Positions 28,459 through 36,993 of a DNA stretch of 64,000 nt are shown here, piece after piece; position 1 is the first letter of the stretch, and each line of letters begins with the position of its first letter. Below the pieces are notes generated by a model, which saw only the letters and a list, made by a program, of their open reading frames with translations, had not been told where the DNA came from and made no database searches. Source of the stretch: Schlesneria paludicola DSM 18645 (lineage in GTDB: Bacteria > Planctomycetota > Planctomycetia > Planctomycetales > Planctomycetaceae); NCBI RefSeq assembly GCF_000255655.1, contig NZ_JH636435.1, forward strand, positions 2,132,658 to 2,196,657, in the 5' to 3' direction. A program made the position numbers and the translations under genes.

Positions 28459-29339
28459 GCGTGCGAACTCCTTCGAAAACGGTTCGCCAGATGAATGCCG
28501 TTCCCCAGCACGATCAGGGCGATCATCAGCCGATGCGCCCATCGCTGTGGTCCGCCTCGCAAACTGGCCGGACGTTTGCTCATCTGGGCGTACGGATCGG
28601 GGTACTTCGCGGCGAGCATCGATTCATATTCATTCGCACCTCGAATCCCGGTGACGAGCCCCAGCATTTGATCAGGGTAGTAGGGAAACAGTTGCGTTGA
28701 TTGCACACCAGTGCAGCCAGCAGCCAGCGGAATGCCCAAAGGCGTACCTGCATACTGCACCCATTGTTTGGCTCCGGGATCACCTCCCGAAGCGTTCAGG
28801 ATCAACTGCATTTCTTTGAGACTGCTCACATCTTTCATGATCGGAAGATCATCCAGGCTGATGCCCCGCACGTCTTGCGAGCGTGCTTTGCGGATGTCGG
28901 ACGTCAATTGGTTGATGGCCACCGCCTCGCCGGCCAGGTACCCGAGGTTCACATAGTTCTTGCCGTAGCGATAAGGATTGTCACCGCCGCTGAATTCTTC
29001 TTCGATTACTGTTTTGATTGTCTGGTCGATCATCGGCAGCCCGGTTCCCCAGAGCGTTACGAAATACAACTTGTGCTGCCGCAGACAACAATGCCGCGTG
29101 AATGCGAGCGCCATCGGCATCAATTCCGCCGAAGTGTTCGGATCGAAATCCATCGCCAGCAGAACATGTGAACCGGCGGGCAGCGTTTCCACGTAATCGA
29201 ACAACCGCTTACTGGGCGGAGACGGAGTTTCGTCGGAACCGATCTGAAACAAGATTGGCGCCGCGACAGCGATTGCCATCGTCAGAAAAATCCAGCGGCG
29301 ATCAAGAGAATTCAAAACGTCGAGCAGAGAAGACTTCAT
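28455..29339 (-). CDS. Membrane-anchored protein of unknown function, coupled operon
   Basis: The 294-residue protein has one membrane segment near the N-terminus (WIFLTMAIAVAAPILFQIG) and one near the C-terminus (LMIALIVLGNGIHLANRF), with a soluble domain of about 210 residues between them. That domain includes LPAGSHVLLAMDFDPNTSAE, FVTLWGTGLPMIDQTI, GKNYVNLGYLAGEAVAINQL and GLVTGIRGANEYESMLAAKY. The Asp-rich DFDPNTSAEL and the GIRGANEYE stretch look like conserved functional sites. Its ATG overlaps the previous stop and its own stop overlaps the next ATG, so it is made in step with its neighbours. I do not recognise a named family; a transport or energy role is a guess. Confidence 0.75.
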   Translation of the reverse strand: MKSSLLDVLNSLDRRWIFLTMAIAVAAPILFQIGSDETPSPPSKRLFDYVETLPAGSHVLLAMDFDPNTSAELMPMALAFTRHCCLRQHKLYFVTLWGTGLPMIDQTIKTVIEEEFSGGDNPYRYGKNYVNLGYLAGEAVAINQLTSDIRKARSQDVRGISLDDLPIMKDVSSLKEMQLILNASGGDPGAKQWVQYAGTPLGIPLAAGCTGVQSTQLFPYYPDQMLGLVTGIRGANEYESMLAAKYPDPYAQMSKRPASLRGGPQRWAHRLMIALIVLGNGIHLANRFRRSSHA

Positions 29340-30049
29340 TCATCTCCTCCCAGATACGATCGATCGAGTCCAAGAAGAATTCGCAGTGACGTTGCCACCA
29401 CACCCAGTGCCACGCCGATCATGATCGCTCGCTGTCCCGCCGTGACGAACGTCTTGCGAATGAACTCGGTCAAATCGGCGATCGGAACAAACGGTGGTGA
29501 CCCCTCGGGCGCCGCGGCCAGAAAGAAGGAGGTGATTTCACGGTCTTTCGTCTGTCCGACGAGCACAATCAGGGCGGTCACCAGCAGCAAGATGGCATCC
29601 ACGTTTTTCGCGCGGAAGGCACGGAACGCCGCCGAAGCAACGTAGAAAGCCAGCAGGGCAAACATCGTCGACACGATGGGGCTGAGCAGATACTGGTAAA
29701 TCCACCAGAAGACACTTCCTTCCTGCTGGAACTGGCCAGACCACGCAAAGCCCAGATTCTTTGGAGATTCAGGAACCACGCCGATTTTCAGCAACCCCAC
29801 GGCCACCGTCATTCCGAAAGCCACCAGCGTCACCACCGAGAAACCCCACCCCGCGTGCTGGTCCGAGATCTTCTTCAAATGATGGATGCACAAATTCACG
29901 GCCCCGAGCAGCATCGCGATCGTGGCCACAATCGTGTACCACTCTTCGGCCGATTGCCGTAGCGGTAACAGGGGCGGAACGAAATACGCGATGGCCATCA
30001 AGAAGCCAACCAACGAGGCAATCACAACGGGTGCTGTTTTTGACATCAT
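29336..30049 (-). CDS. Six-helix-type membrane protein, coupled operon
   Basis: The 237-residue protein is mostly hydrophobic: VVIASLVGFLMAIAYFVPPL, YTIVATIAMLLGAVNLCIHH, FSVVTLVAFGMTVAVGLL, LLSPIVSTMFALLAFYVASA, AILLLVTALIVLVGQTKDRE and a last segment IMIGVALGVVATSLRILLGL. A short soluble loop (FSWSG-like AWSGQFQQEGSVFWWIYQYL) lies before the fourth helix. The start overlaps the DUF6754-like gene stop (ATGA at 30046-30049) and its end overlaps the next start. It is not assigned to a family; it is probably a subunit of the same membrane complex. Confidence 0.75.
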   Translation of the reverse strand: MMSKTAPVVIASLVGFLMAIAYFVPPLLPLRQSAEEWYTIVATIAMLLGAVNLCIHHLKKISDQHAGWGFSVVTLVAFGMTVAVGLLKIGVVPESPKNLGFAWSGQFQQEGSVFWWIYQYLLSPIVSTMFALLAFYVASAAFRAFRAKNVDAILLLVTALIVLVGQTKDREITSFFLAAAPEGSPPFVPIADLTEFIRKTFVTAGQRAIMIGVALGVVATSLRILLGLDRSYLGGDE

Positions 30050-30993
30050 CCACCTTTCAAGACGGTGTCAGTGACCCACGACGTGCGAGGGGGCAATTTC
30101 GTTCCGTCCGCCTGAAGACCTCGCGGCGACAGCGAATCCCATGTCGCAAGCCCACAACCAACCACGATCAGTACGATCGCGGCAAACTTGCCAACGTCTT
30201 GTCCTTTCAGCATCCCCATTTGAGCGGGTTCACCAGACAAGTAGGCCGACGCAGCGAACAACTCTTCACCCAGCAAGGTGTAGTCGCATGCCGCGACGAA
30301 AAACGGCAACTGAGTCGTTTCCGCCGTCCCCGCAATCTGAATCGCGGAAATGGAATTCCCGGTCTCTGACAGAATCAGTGACTCGGCATAGAACTTTCCG
30401 AGATAGAAACAGGCGGCAGGTTGTTCGCGCTGCATCCATCCGCAGACCGATGCCACATATCCGAATTGTTCATCGGTGATGTAGTGGATGAGATCTTCGT
30501 TGTAGTAGTCGGCCCGTCCCGCGGCGAGCGCCGCCGCTTGAACGGCTTCGCGCGCGGCAGTCATGACCAGGGCGCGCGTCGTCGGCACTTCCATCGGTGT
30601 GTCATAGTCGGCCGCCACCCGCGCCACCCGACCCAGCAATGTCAGACCGGCAACGGTCTCGATTTCGTTCAGATCCTGGATGCCGGGAATGAACAGGATG
30701 GGTTTCCCCATTTCCGTCGCACGACCAACGGCCTCTTCAATCGCCTTCAAGCCGGCAATCGGACGCACATAAAACGGACGTCCCCGTCGTGCCAATTCGG
30801 TGAAGACGATGACCGTTCCGCAAACCACGACGGTCAAGATGGCAAACGAGGTCTTCGGCGTGTCGAATAACTTGACCGGTTTGGGGATTGGCTTCTCTGA
30901 CGATTCAGAGGGCCCCCCATCCGCCGCGATCGCCGAAGGCATAGCCAAAGCCATCACGAGAGTGAAGGCAAACAAAAAGCGCCAACAACTCAA
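30046..30993 (-). CDS. DUF6754-like exported/membrane protein, first gene of coupled operon
   Basis: This protein of about 315 residues has a signal-like N-terminus (LFAFTLVMALAMPSAIA), a second hydrophobic segment (TSFAILTVVVCGTVIVFTEL) and a third near the C-terminus (FAAIVLIVVGCGLATW). The TTG at 30993 is proposed as start because AGAGGA lies five bases before it; the frame is open to 31416 but only through palindrome repeats. The soluble part between the last two helices (residues about 85-270) is rich in conserved-looking motifs: GRPFYVRPIAGLKAIEEAVG, GKPILFIPGIQDLNEIETVA, VARVAADYDTPMEVPTTRAL, CGWMQREQPAACFYLGKFYA and IAGTAETTQLPFFVAACDYT. From memory it resembles the DUF6754 family, of unknown role. 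It begins the ATGA-linked four-gene operon. Confidence 0.7.
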   Translation of the reverse strand: MSCWRFLFAFTLVMALAMPSAIAADGGPSESSEKPIPKPVKLFDTPKTSFAILTVVVCGTVIVFTELARRGRPFYVRPIAGLKAIEEAVGRATEMGKPILFIPGIQDLNEIETVAGLTLLGRVARVAADYDTPMEVPTTRALVMTAAREAVQAAALAAGRADYYNEDLIHYITDEQFGYVASVCGWMQREQPAACFYLGKFYAESLILSETGNSISAIQIAGTAETTQLPFFVAACDYTLLGEELFAASAYLSGEPAQMGMLKGQDVGKFAAIVLIVVGCGLATWDSLSPRGLQADGTKLPPRTSWVTDTVLKGG

Positions 30994-31419
30994 ACGCAAT
31001 CCTCTCGCGTTTCTCCTCGTTCCTAAGCTCCCGCTTGGGAACGCCTGTGGCGGTCTCATTTTCGGTCGAACGGGGAAGCAACCCGCGATCGTCCCGCACA
31101 CACCGAGGCCCGTAGAACGTTCCCAAGCGGGAGTTAGGGAACGAGTGAGATGAGGGAAATTCGTCTCTCCCGCGGTCGCGATCGTCCCCCCCGACTTGTA
31201 CGCGTCCTCGCAATATCGGAGCGGAGGCGTTCCCAAACGGGAGCTTGGGACCGAGGGGAAGTGGCAACTTGGGAACGGGCGAACGAGCGAGAGAACAACC
31301 GTCCGACGTCGTAACCAACTCGCCAAACGGGCGAGCGGGGATGCGATCAACCCTGGACTTTTCAAACTCGCCTGCTGTCGAGCATCAGATCTCCGATCGG
31401 GTCTCCAGAATTCCATTCG
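30994..31419. repeat. Intergenic palindromes with arms CGTTCCCAAGC
   Basis: This 426-base spacer contains three imperfect hairpin units at 31018-31043, 31118-31143 and 31228-31253. Their arms, CGTTCCtAAGC, CGTTCCCAAGC and CGTTCCCAAac with matching 3' arms, are variants of the palindromes found at 1.1-1.3, 18.5-18.7 and 58.2 kb. The spacer lies between two genes that are otherwise transcribed in the same direction. Confidence 0.75.
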
Positions 31420-32547
31420 TTACCCCTCGATCAATTCGACGTTGGCTCGCGGCACCGTGACATTCGATCCATCCGCCAGTTTGACTTCCACGACACGAGC
31501 GAGCGATTCGGACGCCAGTAACACCTGTTCGTGCGGCAGGCGCGTCACCGAGCCAAGCGCCCCGAAATACGGTTCGCGAATAATACGAATCGGGGAACCG
31601 AGATCCAGGGCGCCTGCCACGCGTCCTGCGTCCCGGCGATCGGGGGGCAACGGTTCGGCCAGAGGGATGACAATCTCTGGTCGCATGACCCCCGCGCGAA
31701 TCTGTGTCGCGCCGTTGACGCTCGCCTCACGGCCCCGATGGGCGATCAGCAGGTCAAACGTTCGTTTCGCCATCGCAATCTCGCCAAAGCCTTCGGTCAC
31801 GATAATCGTGGTGCCGAGCTTCTCGGTGCCCGTCACTGCGACCCCCAGGTCATAGCCCAGAATCTGTCGCAGATCGTGATCGTCAATTCCCCCGGCGACA
31901 ACGGCAGAGACTCCGACTTCGATGGCCCGACGGACGGCATCGCCAGTGACACGGCGACCGCCGACGACGACGCAGCCTCGGTGTTCGGGATTGATCACCT
32001 GTGCCGTCAAATCGTCGTCAGGCGACGGCACGACGGGAGCGATTTTTCCGAATGCTTCACCACCGACGCCAAAAATCCCTTGCACCAGCGCAACATCCGA
32101 TTCCACCACGACACCTTCATGGGGAATCACTTCCACAATTGTGCCGTTGATGTACGCCAACACCTGAACGGCGATCGGTTCACCGCGCAAGATGACTTGT
32201 CCGGTGACTTTGGAAATCGATTCAATCGTCCCCGCCATCGGTGACGGAAACTCCGATTTGAAGAATCCAAAAAAGCCTTTGGTGCGGGCAAGTGTTTCGC
32301 CAAGCACCACGGTTTCACCGACGGGCCTGAGCATGCTGCGGGACAACTCGGACGCAGAAACCCCCAACCGCTTGGCCAGATTGACGGGCACGGCATCGCC
32401 GGGCATAAAGGTCCGCGCCACAACATCCTGGGACGAGACCACATCGCCCACTTTCACCGGGACATCGCCGGCAATCGGCAGCAACCGACGGCAGCGCCAA
32501 CGGCAGCCGCGTGATACCATCAGTCCCGGTGTGTATGCCTGCGCCAT
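31420..32547 (-). CDS. Barrel-sandwich-hybrid protein with possible KOW-like tail
   Basis: The protein has 375 residues from the ATG at 32547. Its N-terminal half looks like an RnfC/biotinyl-lipoyl type beta-barrel (PIAGDVPVKVGDVVSSQDVV, EFPSPMAGTIESISKVTGQV, LAYINGTIVEVIPHEGVVVE). The middle has GCVVVGGRRVTGDAVRRAIE and GIDDHDLRQILGYDLGVAVT, a Rossmann-like stretch. The last about 50 residues (YFGALGSVTRLP, ARVVEVKLADGSNVTVPRAN) resemble a KOW/SH3 fold. No signal peptide is visible and no biotinyl-Lys motif is evident. It precedes the four-gene membrane operon by 426 bases on the same strand. A peripheral subunit of that complex is inferred. Confidence 0.7.
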   Translation of the reverse strand: MAQAYTPGLMVSRGCRWRCRRLLPIAGDVPVKVGDVVSSQDVVARTFMPGDAVPVNLAKRLGVSASELSRSMLRPVGETVVLGETLARTKGFFGFFKSEFPSPMAGTIESISKVTGQVILRGEPIAVQVLAYINGTIVEVIPHEGVVVESDVALVQGIFGVGGEAFGKIAPVVPSPDDDLTAQVINPEHRGCVVVGGRRVTGDAVRRAIEVGVSAVVAGGIDDHDLRQILGYDLGVAVTGTEKLGTTIIVTEGFGEIAMAKRTFDLLIAHRGREASVNGATQIRAGVMRPEIVIPLAEPLPPDRRDAGRVAGALDLGSPIRIIREPYFGALGSVTRLPHEQVLLASESLARVVEVKLADGSNVTVPRANVELIEG

Positions 32548-32613
32548 GCTCAATCATCCGTTCGAAGACTCGAGTCTCCGAATCCTCGCAGAGACGCGGT
32601 ACGACATCAATCA

Positions 32614-33975
32614 TCACAGCATGCTTTGAGCACGCAATTGTTCAAGTGCCCGGTCGAACGCGGCGACCGTCTCGTCAAGATCTGCCTCGGTGTGCGCTGC
32701 CGAGGTCATGCCGCTCCATCCGAACCAATCCACCCCCTGGGTCAGCATCGCAACCCGGAAGGCAAACTTTGGCGGTGCAGGGGGTTCGACATCCAATCGC
32801 CGATAGGCACCCTCATGCGGGATGAAATTCGGATCGGCGGGACGTGGTCCCGCGTAATTTGGGTGAAGATGGATCATGGAAAATTCGCCATAGGCGATCC
32901 ACGGAATCTGCTTGCGAACAAACAGCTCATTCAGTCGCTGCCGTAATTGTTGTGCCGAGTCATTCGCCCGCCGTGTGACACCCCCATCGGCGAGTGCATC
33001 GAGTGCCGCACATCCCGCCGCAGCCGACAGCGGATTCCCGTTGTAGGTGCCGGGATGTTTCATTTTCCGTCCATAACGGTTTCCAAAGGCGAGTGCTTCG
33101 AGCAGATCGGCGCGTCCGCAGACCGCGCCACCCGGCAGGCCGCCCGCAAGGACTTTGGCCAGGGTCGTCAGATCAGGTATCACCGAGTAGTGTGCTTGCG
33201 CGCCACCGGGATGCACACGAAAACCGGTGATGACTTCATCGAACACAAGGACGACGCCGTAACGGGTGCAGAGTTCCCGCAACCCCTGCAAAAAGTCTCG
33301 CCGGATCGGGACCAGCCCCCAATGACCGCCTGTCGGTTCCAGGATGCAGCAGGCCGGTTGCTGTTCCCGAAAAACCTGCTCGACCGTCTGCAGATCGAGC
33401 GGAGGCATCACGATGAGATCGTCAAGCACCCCTGCAGTGACGCCGGGCATTGCCCAGTTTTCCGGGGTGTAGGGGGCATACGCCGCCGGGACCAAAAAGT
33501 CATGCCATCCGTGAAAGTGTCCGACGAACTTGGCGATCTTTTTTCGTCCGGTCACCAACCGTGCAATCCGAACGGCCATCAGCGTCGCTTCCGTTCCGCT
33601 ACTCGTGAACCGCACTCGTTCGGCTGAGGGAACAAGCCGCTGAATTCGTTCGGCCCATTCGAGTTCCAGTTCATGGCAGGCAGAGAAGTGTGTGCCCCGT
33701 GTCATCTGCCGCTGAACGGCCCGTACGACCGCCGGAAATCCGTGTCCAAGTAGCATCGCTCCGTGGCCGACCCAGTAGTCAATAATCGAGTGCCCTTCGA
33801 CCGTCGTTTTCCGCGCCCCATGGGCTTCGGTCACGTAGATCGGGAACGGTTCCAAATATCGCCCGTCGTGCGTCACGCCACTGGGAAAAACTGCTTGACC
33901 GCGTTCAAATAGCGGGGCGGATTTGGCAAATTTTTCGCGATACGCAAGTTCAATTTGATTGGCGATCGGCGACAT
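32614..33975 (-). CDS. PLP-dependent aminotransferase, glutamate-1-semialdehyde aminomutase-like
   Basis: The 453-residue enzyme belongs to class III aminotransferases, nearest to HemL-type glutamate-1-semialdehyde 2,1-aminomutases. Visible marks are the substrate and cofactor regions VRFTSSGTEATLMAVRIAR, FVGHFHGWHDF, the PLP-pocket Asp in LVFDEVITGFRV, and the Schiff-base Lys in TLAKVLAGGLPGGAVCGRAD. The first Met at 33984 is so close to AGGG that the Met at 33975 is preferred. Whether it makes 5-aminolevulinate is unclear, since other members act on different amino acids. The next gene on the same strand is the barrel-sandwich protein 66 bases away, so they may be co-transcribed. Confidence 0.88.
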   Translation of the reverse strand: MSPIANQIELAYREKFAKSAPLFERGQAVFPSGVTHDGRYLEPFPIYVTEAHGARKTTVEGHSIIDYWVGHGAMLLGHGFPAVVRAVQRQMTRGTHFSACHELELEWAERIQRLVPSAERVRFTSSGTEATLMAVRIARLVTGRKKIAKFVGHFHGWHDFLVPAAYAPYTPENWAMPGVTAGVLDDLIVMPPLDLQTVEQVFREQQPACCILEPTGGHWGLVPIRRDFLQGLRELCTRYGVVLVFDEVITGFRVHPGGAQAHYSVIPDLTTLAKVLAGGLPGGAVCGRADLLEALAFGNRYGRKMKHPGTYNGNPLSAAAGCAALDALADGGVTRRANDSAQQLRQRLNELFVRKQIPWIAYGEFSMIHLHPNYAGPRPADPNFIPHEGAYRRLDVEPPAPPKFAFRVAMLTQGVDWFGWSGMTSAAHTEADLDETVAAFDRALEQLRAQSML

Positions 33976-34656
33976 CACAAACATCCCTGGTGCAGTTGAT
34001 ACAGTCTGAGGTCTCAGCCAGGCAGCGCGCCACGGCAATCATGAGGTTCCTCGTTCGCGGCTGCGGCATTGCCGTGCAAAGGATTCTATGCCAACCGACC
34101 GGGAATGAGCGAGTTTGCAGGGCGTTTTCACACCGCCCCAATCGGCGACATTCGACAACCGTGGTGTGTCCTGCGGGCTGAAGGCCCAACCAATCCGCGG
34201 TCCCAGCACATCTACGATTCCAGCACGTCTGAGCCCCTACAGCCCAGACGTGCTGGAATCGTAGTTGGGGCACCCCGTTGGGGGGGGCGCAAGAGAGTGC
34301 TTGCAACCCGCCCGCAGACCATAGACGCCACAAGACTCCACGAAAAAATGCCCGACGAGGCCATTCGTTGGCCATCTTCCCAGCCGTGTTGACGCCGCGT
34401 TTGCGTCTGTCGAAATTGATTTGCAGACAATTTTGTTTCCTGTAATAATACTTTTGTTATCCTTAATTCAGGAGAACGACTCAGCCGATGTTTTCTCTGC
34501 CAATGTTCTCAGGGTCTCGTAACGGGAATCCGATCGGGCTCACGTCTGGGATTCGCGGATCTGGGATGGTTTCAAGAAGCACTGCGAAGATGCGGTCACT
34601 CTCGCGATTTCACCAAGCGAGAATGCGCTGGGGCGGGAATTGACCGGGATCGTCAA
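33976..34656. other. Divergent intergenic region with large palindrome upstream of imuA
   Basis: The region between the divergent aminotransferase and imuA contains a perfect palindrome at 34212-34264 and an AT-rich, promoter-like stretch around 34415-34475. A small frame at 34488-34643 (MFSLPMFSGSRNGN, 51 codons) ends 13 bases before imuA and follows AGGAGA at some distance; it may be a leader peptide but has no recognised homologue. No LexA box was convincingly identified. Confidence 0.5.
34212..34264. repeat. Perfect 20-bp palindrome
   Basis: The arms are CTACGATTCCAGCACGTCTG (34212-34231) and its exact reverse complement (34245-34264) around a 13-base loop. It is distinct in sequence from the GTTGCCAAGC family. 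It lies in the spacer between the leftward aminotransferase and the rightward imuA gene and could fold into a stable stem in DNA or RNA. Confidence 0.85.
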
Positions 34657-35457
34657 ATGGAAAGCCACCAACATCGTGCGGAAACACTGCGCGCCCTGCG
34701 GCAGATTTGTCGCGGTACGAGCAAGTCTTCCGCAAGCAACTGGTCCGGGCGCGATTCGCCGGAGCCGCAGCGGCTTTCGACGGGGGTGTCGGCCTTGGAT
34801 GAATTACTACCAGGGCAGGGACTGGAAGCCGGTTGGCTGATCGAATGGCTGACTCCCATCGAAGGCTGTGGTGCAGCGATTCTGGCATTACAAGGTGTTC
34901 CCCCCGCCATTGAGCAGCGGCCCGTCTGGGCGGTGATCGATCCCACGGGAGAATTCCATCCGCCCGCAGTACAAGGGTGGGGAATTTCGCTCGAAAAAAT
35001 CCTGTGGCTGCGTCCGACCTCGATCGCGGACGCGGCCTGGACGGTTGAGCAATGCCTGCGGTGTCCTGCCGTTGGAATCACCTGGTTCCAAGCCGATTCG
35101 CTTCCCGACCGTGTGTTACAGCGCTGGAAAATTGCCGTGGAAACCGGCGGTGGATTGGGTGTCTTGTTCCGCCCCGCAAAAGCCGCACGGTATGCCTCGT
35201 GGGCCGATCTCCGTTGGTTAATTCAACCGCGATCGACACAGACGTCGAGTACGGGGGCCATCGCGGGGGGCTCATCAAATTTTGGCCACAGCCCGAATTT
35301 TGGGAATTGGCGAGTGCAGGTTCAGTTGCTCTCGTGTCGTGGTGCCTGTCATGTAGGCCATGCGGTGGAACTGGAAGTGTGTGATGCCACGGGTGATGTG
35401 CGTCTGGTTTCCACTGTGGCCCATTCAACGCCTGCAATCCTCGCAGCAGGAGCATAA
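34657..35457 (+). CDS. imuA: ImuA-like RecA-related mutagenesis protein
   Basis: The 266-residue protein is a RecA/SulA-like ImuA, partner of ImuB in translesion synthesis. It has LSTGVSALDELLPGQGLEAG near residue 42, the usual opening of ImuA proteins. ATP-binding P-loop residues are not obvious (GCGAAILALQ follows instead), as in many ImuA. The tail (RVQVQLLSCRGACHVGHAV) is family-like. It overlaps the downstream imuB by 74 bases on the same strand, so both are translated from one transcript. Expected role: docking or regulation of the ImuB-DnaE2 polymerase complex at stalled forks, normally under SOS control. Confidence 0.78.
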   Translation: MESHQHRAETLRALRQICRGTSKSSASNWSGRDSPEPQRLSTGVSALDELLPGQGLEAGWLIEWLTPIEGCGAAILALQGVPPAIEQRPVWAVIDPTGEFHPPAVQGWGISLEKILWLRPTSIADAAWTVEQCLRCPAVGITWFQADSLPDRVLQRWKIAVETGGGLGVLFRPAKAARYASWADLRWLIQPRSTQTSSTGAIAGGSSNFGHSPNFGNWRVQVQLLSCRGACHVGHAVELEVCDATGDVRLVSTVAHSTPAILAAGA

Positions 35458-36985
35458 TCACACGCCGAATTTTTCGGCATCACCCCCTGCGCAGAAGCGT
35501 TCACCGCGACCACTCGTCCTGTTTTCAGAAGGAAAACGTGGCCTGCAAATTGTCGTCTGTTCGCCTGAGGCCGAGAAGTGGGGAATCCAGACGGGAATGC
35601 CCCTGGGTGAAGCCCGCTCCCTGTTGCCCCGTACGACCGCAAAGAACGCAAGACCCCCACGCGGACGGCCAGCGAAGGTCCGGGGCACCAACCCCCAATT
35701 TCTGCCAGCCGATCCGGTGGCGGATCGACAACGCTTACAGATTCTCGCGCAGGAGTGTCTGGCCTACAGTCCGCTCGTCGGCCTGGAAGACAGCCCCGCC
35801 CCCGAAGCGATCTGGCTCGAAGTTTCGGGCAGCGAGGCGCTCTTCGGTGGGGAACGTCCCTTGGCTGACACCTTGTCGGCCGGGCTTGCTCGGCAGGGGC
35901 TGCGGGTGCGAATTGCGATTGCCGATTCGTGGGGCGCCGCATGGGCAATGAGCCATTACGGGGCATCCGACATCGCGCTGGTTCCCATCGATCGACAACG
36001 GGAATGGCTGGCCCCGTTATCAATTGCCGCCTTGCGCATCCCCGAGACGGTCATTCGATCGCTGATCAAACTGGACGTGCTGACGATCGAACAGCTTTTG
36101 CGGCTATCGCGGACGGCACTGCCTGCTCGTTTTGGTAAAGAGTTGCTATGTCGCCTCGATCAAGCATTGGGGCAGGCTCCCGAACTTCTGACTGCCGAAC
36201 GGATCACCGAGACGATCTTCGACGAGTGGCAGTTCGAAGAACCGATTACAGATCGGCAAACAATTGATCACGTCTGCGAACTCCTACTGCAACGATTACT
36301 GACTCAGTTGGATGCTCGTCGAGCCGGATTACGAGAACTCGCCTGTCACTGGCTGGGAACGACTGCTGAACCGACCACACTTCGCCTGCTTCGTCCGACG
36401 AATGATCGACGCCATCTGCTTGAGCTGCTGCGGTTACAGTGTGAACGTCGGACGTTCACAGCGGCCATTCAAGGCATTCGGATGGAAGTTGTGGAAATGG
36501 GATTGGCTCTGGCCAGGCAGACGACTCTGTTTGGCGACGCCTCTACGGAGGAGAATCCGCGAGTCCTTGCCGAGTTGGTCGATCGGCTCAGCATTCGGCT
36601 GGGGCGGCAGGCGGTCCTGCGTCCGCGACTGGTTCCCGACCCGCAACCCGAGTTTGCTTATGAACCCGTCCCCTGGCTGGATCGTCACAAACCCCGGGAC
36701 GAGGCCACATTCAGTTCGTCCGCGCTGCGCTGTCGTCCATTACGGCTATTCCATCCGCCACGACCTTTGTCCATTCAAATCGAATCACCTCAAGGCTTGC
36801 CCATGCGCGTGCACCATTCTCAGGTGCAGCGGATGATCGGCCCGGAGCGGATCGAAACAGGCTGGTGGCGCGCACCGGACGTGAAACGGGATTATTACCG
36901 GATGGATCTCGCCAATGGTACCAGGCTTTGGACCTTTGTGGAGCGTGGAACCGGACACTGGTTTCTGCACGGACTTTTTGTCTGA
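35384..36985 (+). CDS. imuB: ImuB, catalytically inactive Y-family polymerase-like protein
   Basis: The 533-residue protein resembles the Y-family DNA polymerase fold but has lost its active site. The N-terminus reads CVWFPLWPIQRL where true polymerases have the first metal-binding Asp, and the second conserved acidic site is WLEVSGSEALFGGE. The sequence of the palm region continues with GIQTGMPLGEARSLLP and LRVRIAIADSWGAAWAMSHY. The helix-hairpin-helix region is LDVLTIEQLLRLSRTALPAR. The C-terminus (GTRLWTFVERGTGHWFLHGL) is typical of ImuB. The ATG at 35384 follows GGAAG; 35396 is an alternative. No dnaE2/imuC gene follows in the window, as the next gene is convergent after eight bases. Confidence 0.88.
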   Translation: MPRVMCVWFPLWPIQRLQSSQQEHNHTPNFSASPPAQKRSPRPLVLFSEGKRGLQIVVCSPEAEKWGIQTGMPLGEARSLLPRTTAKNARPPRGRPAKVRGTNPQFLPADPVADRQRLQILAQECLAYSPLVGLEDSPAPEAIWLEVSGSEALFGGERPLADTLSAGLARQGLRVRIAIADSWGAAWAMSHYGASDIALVPIDRQREWLAPLSIAALRIPETVIRSLIKLDVLTIEQLLRLSRTALPARFGKELLCRLDQALGQAPELLTAERITETIFDEWQFEEPITDRQTIDHVCELLLQRLLTQLDARRAGLRELACHWLGTTAEPTTLRLLRPTNDRRHLLELLRLQCERRTFTAAIQGIRMEVVEMGLALARQTTLFGDASTEENPRVLAELVDRLSIRLGRQAVLRPRLVPDPQPEFAYEPVPWLDRHKPRDEATFSSSALRCRPLRLFHPPRPLSIQIESPQGLPMRVHHSQVQRMIGPERIETGWWRAPDVKRDYYRMDLANGTRLWTFVERGTGHWFLHGLFV

Positions 36986-36993
36986 GGTTGAAC

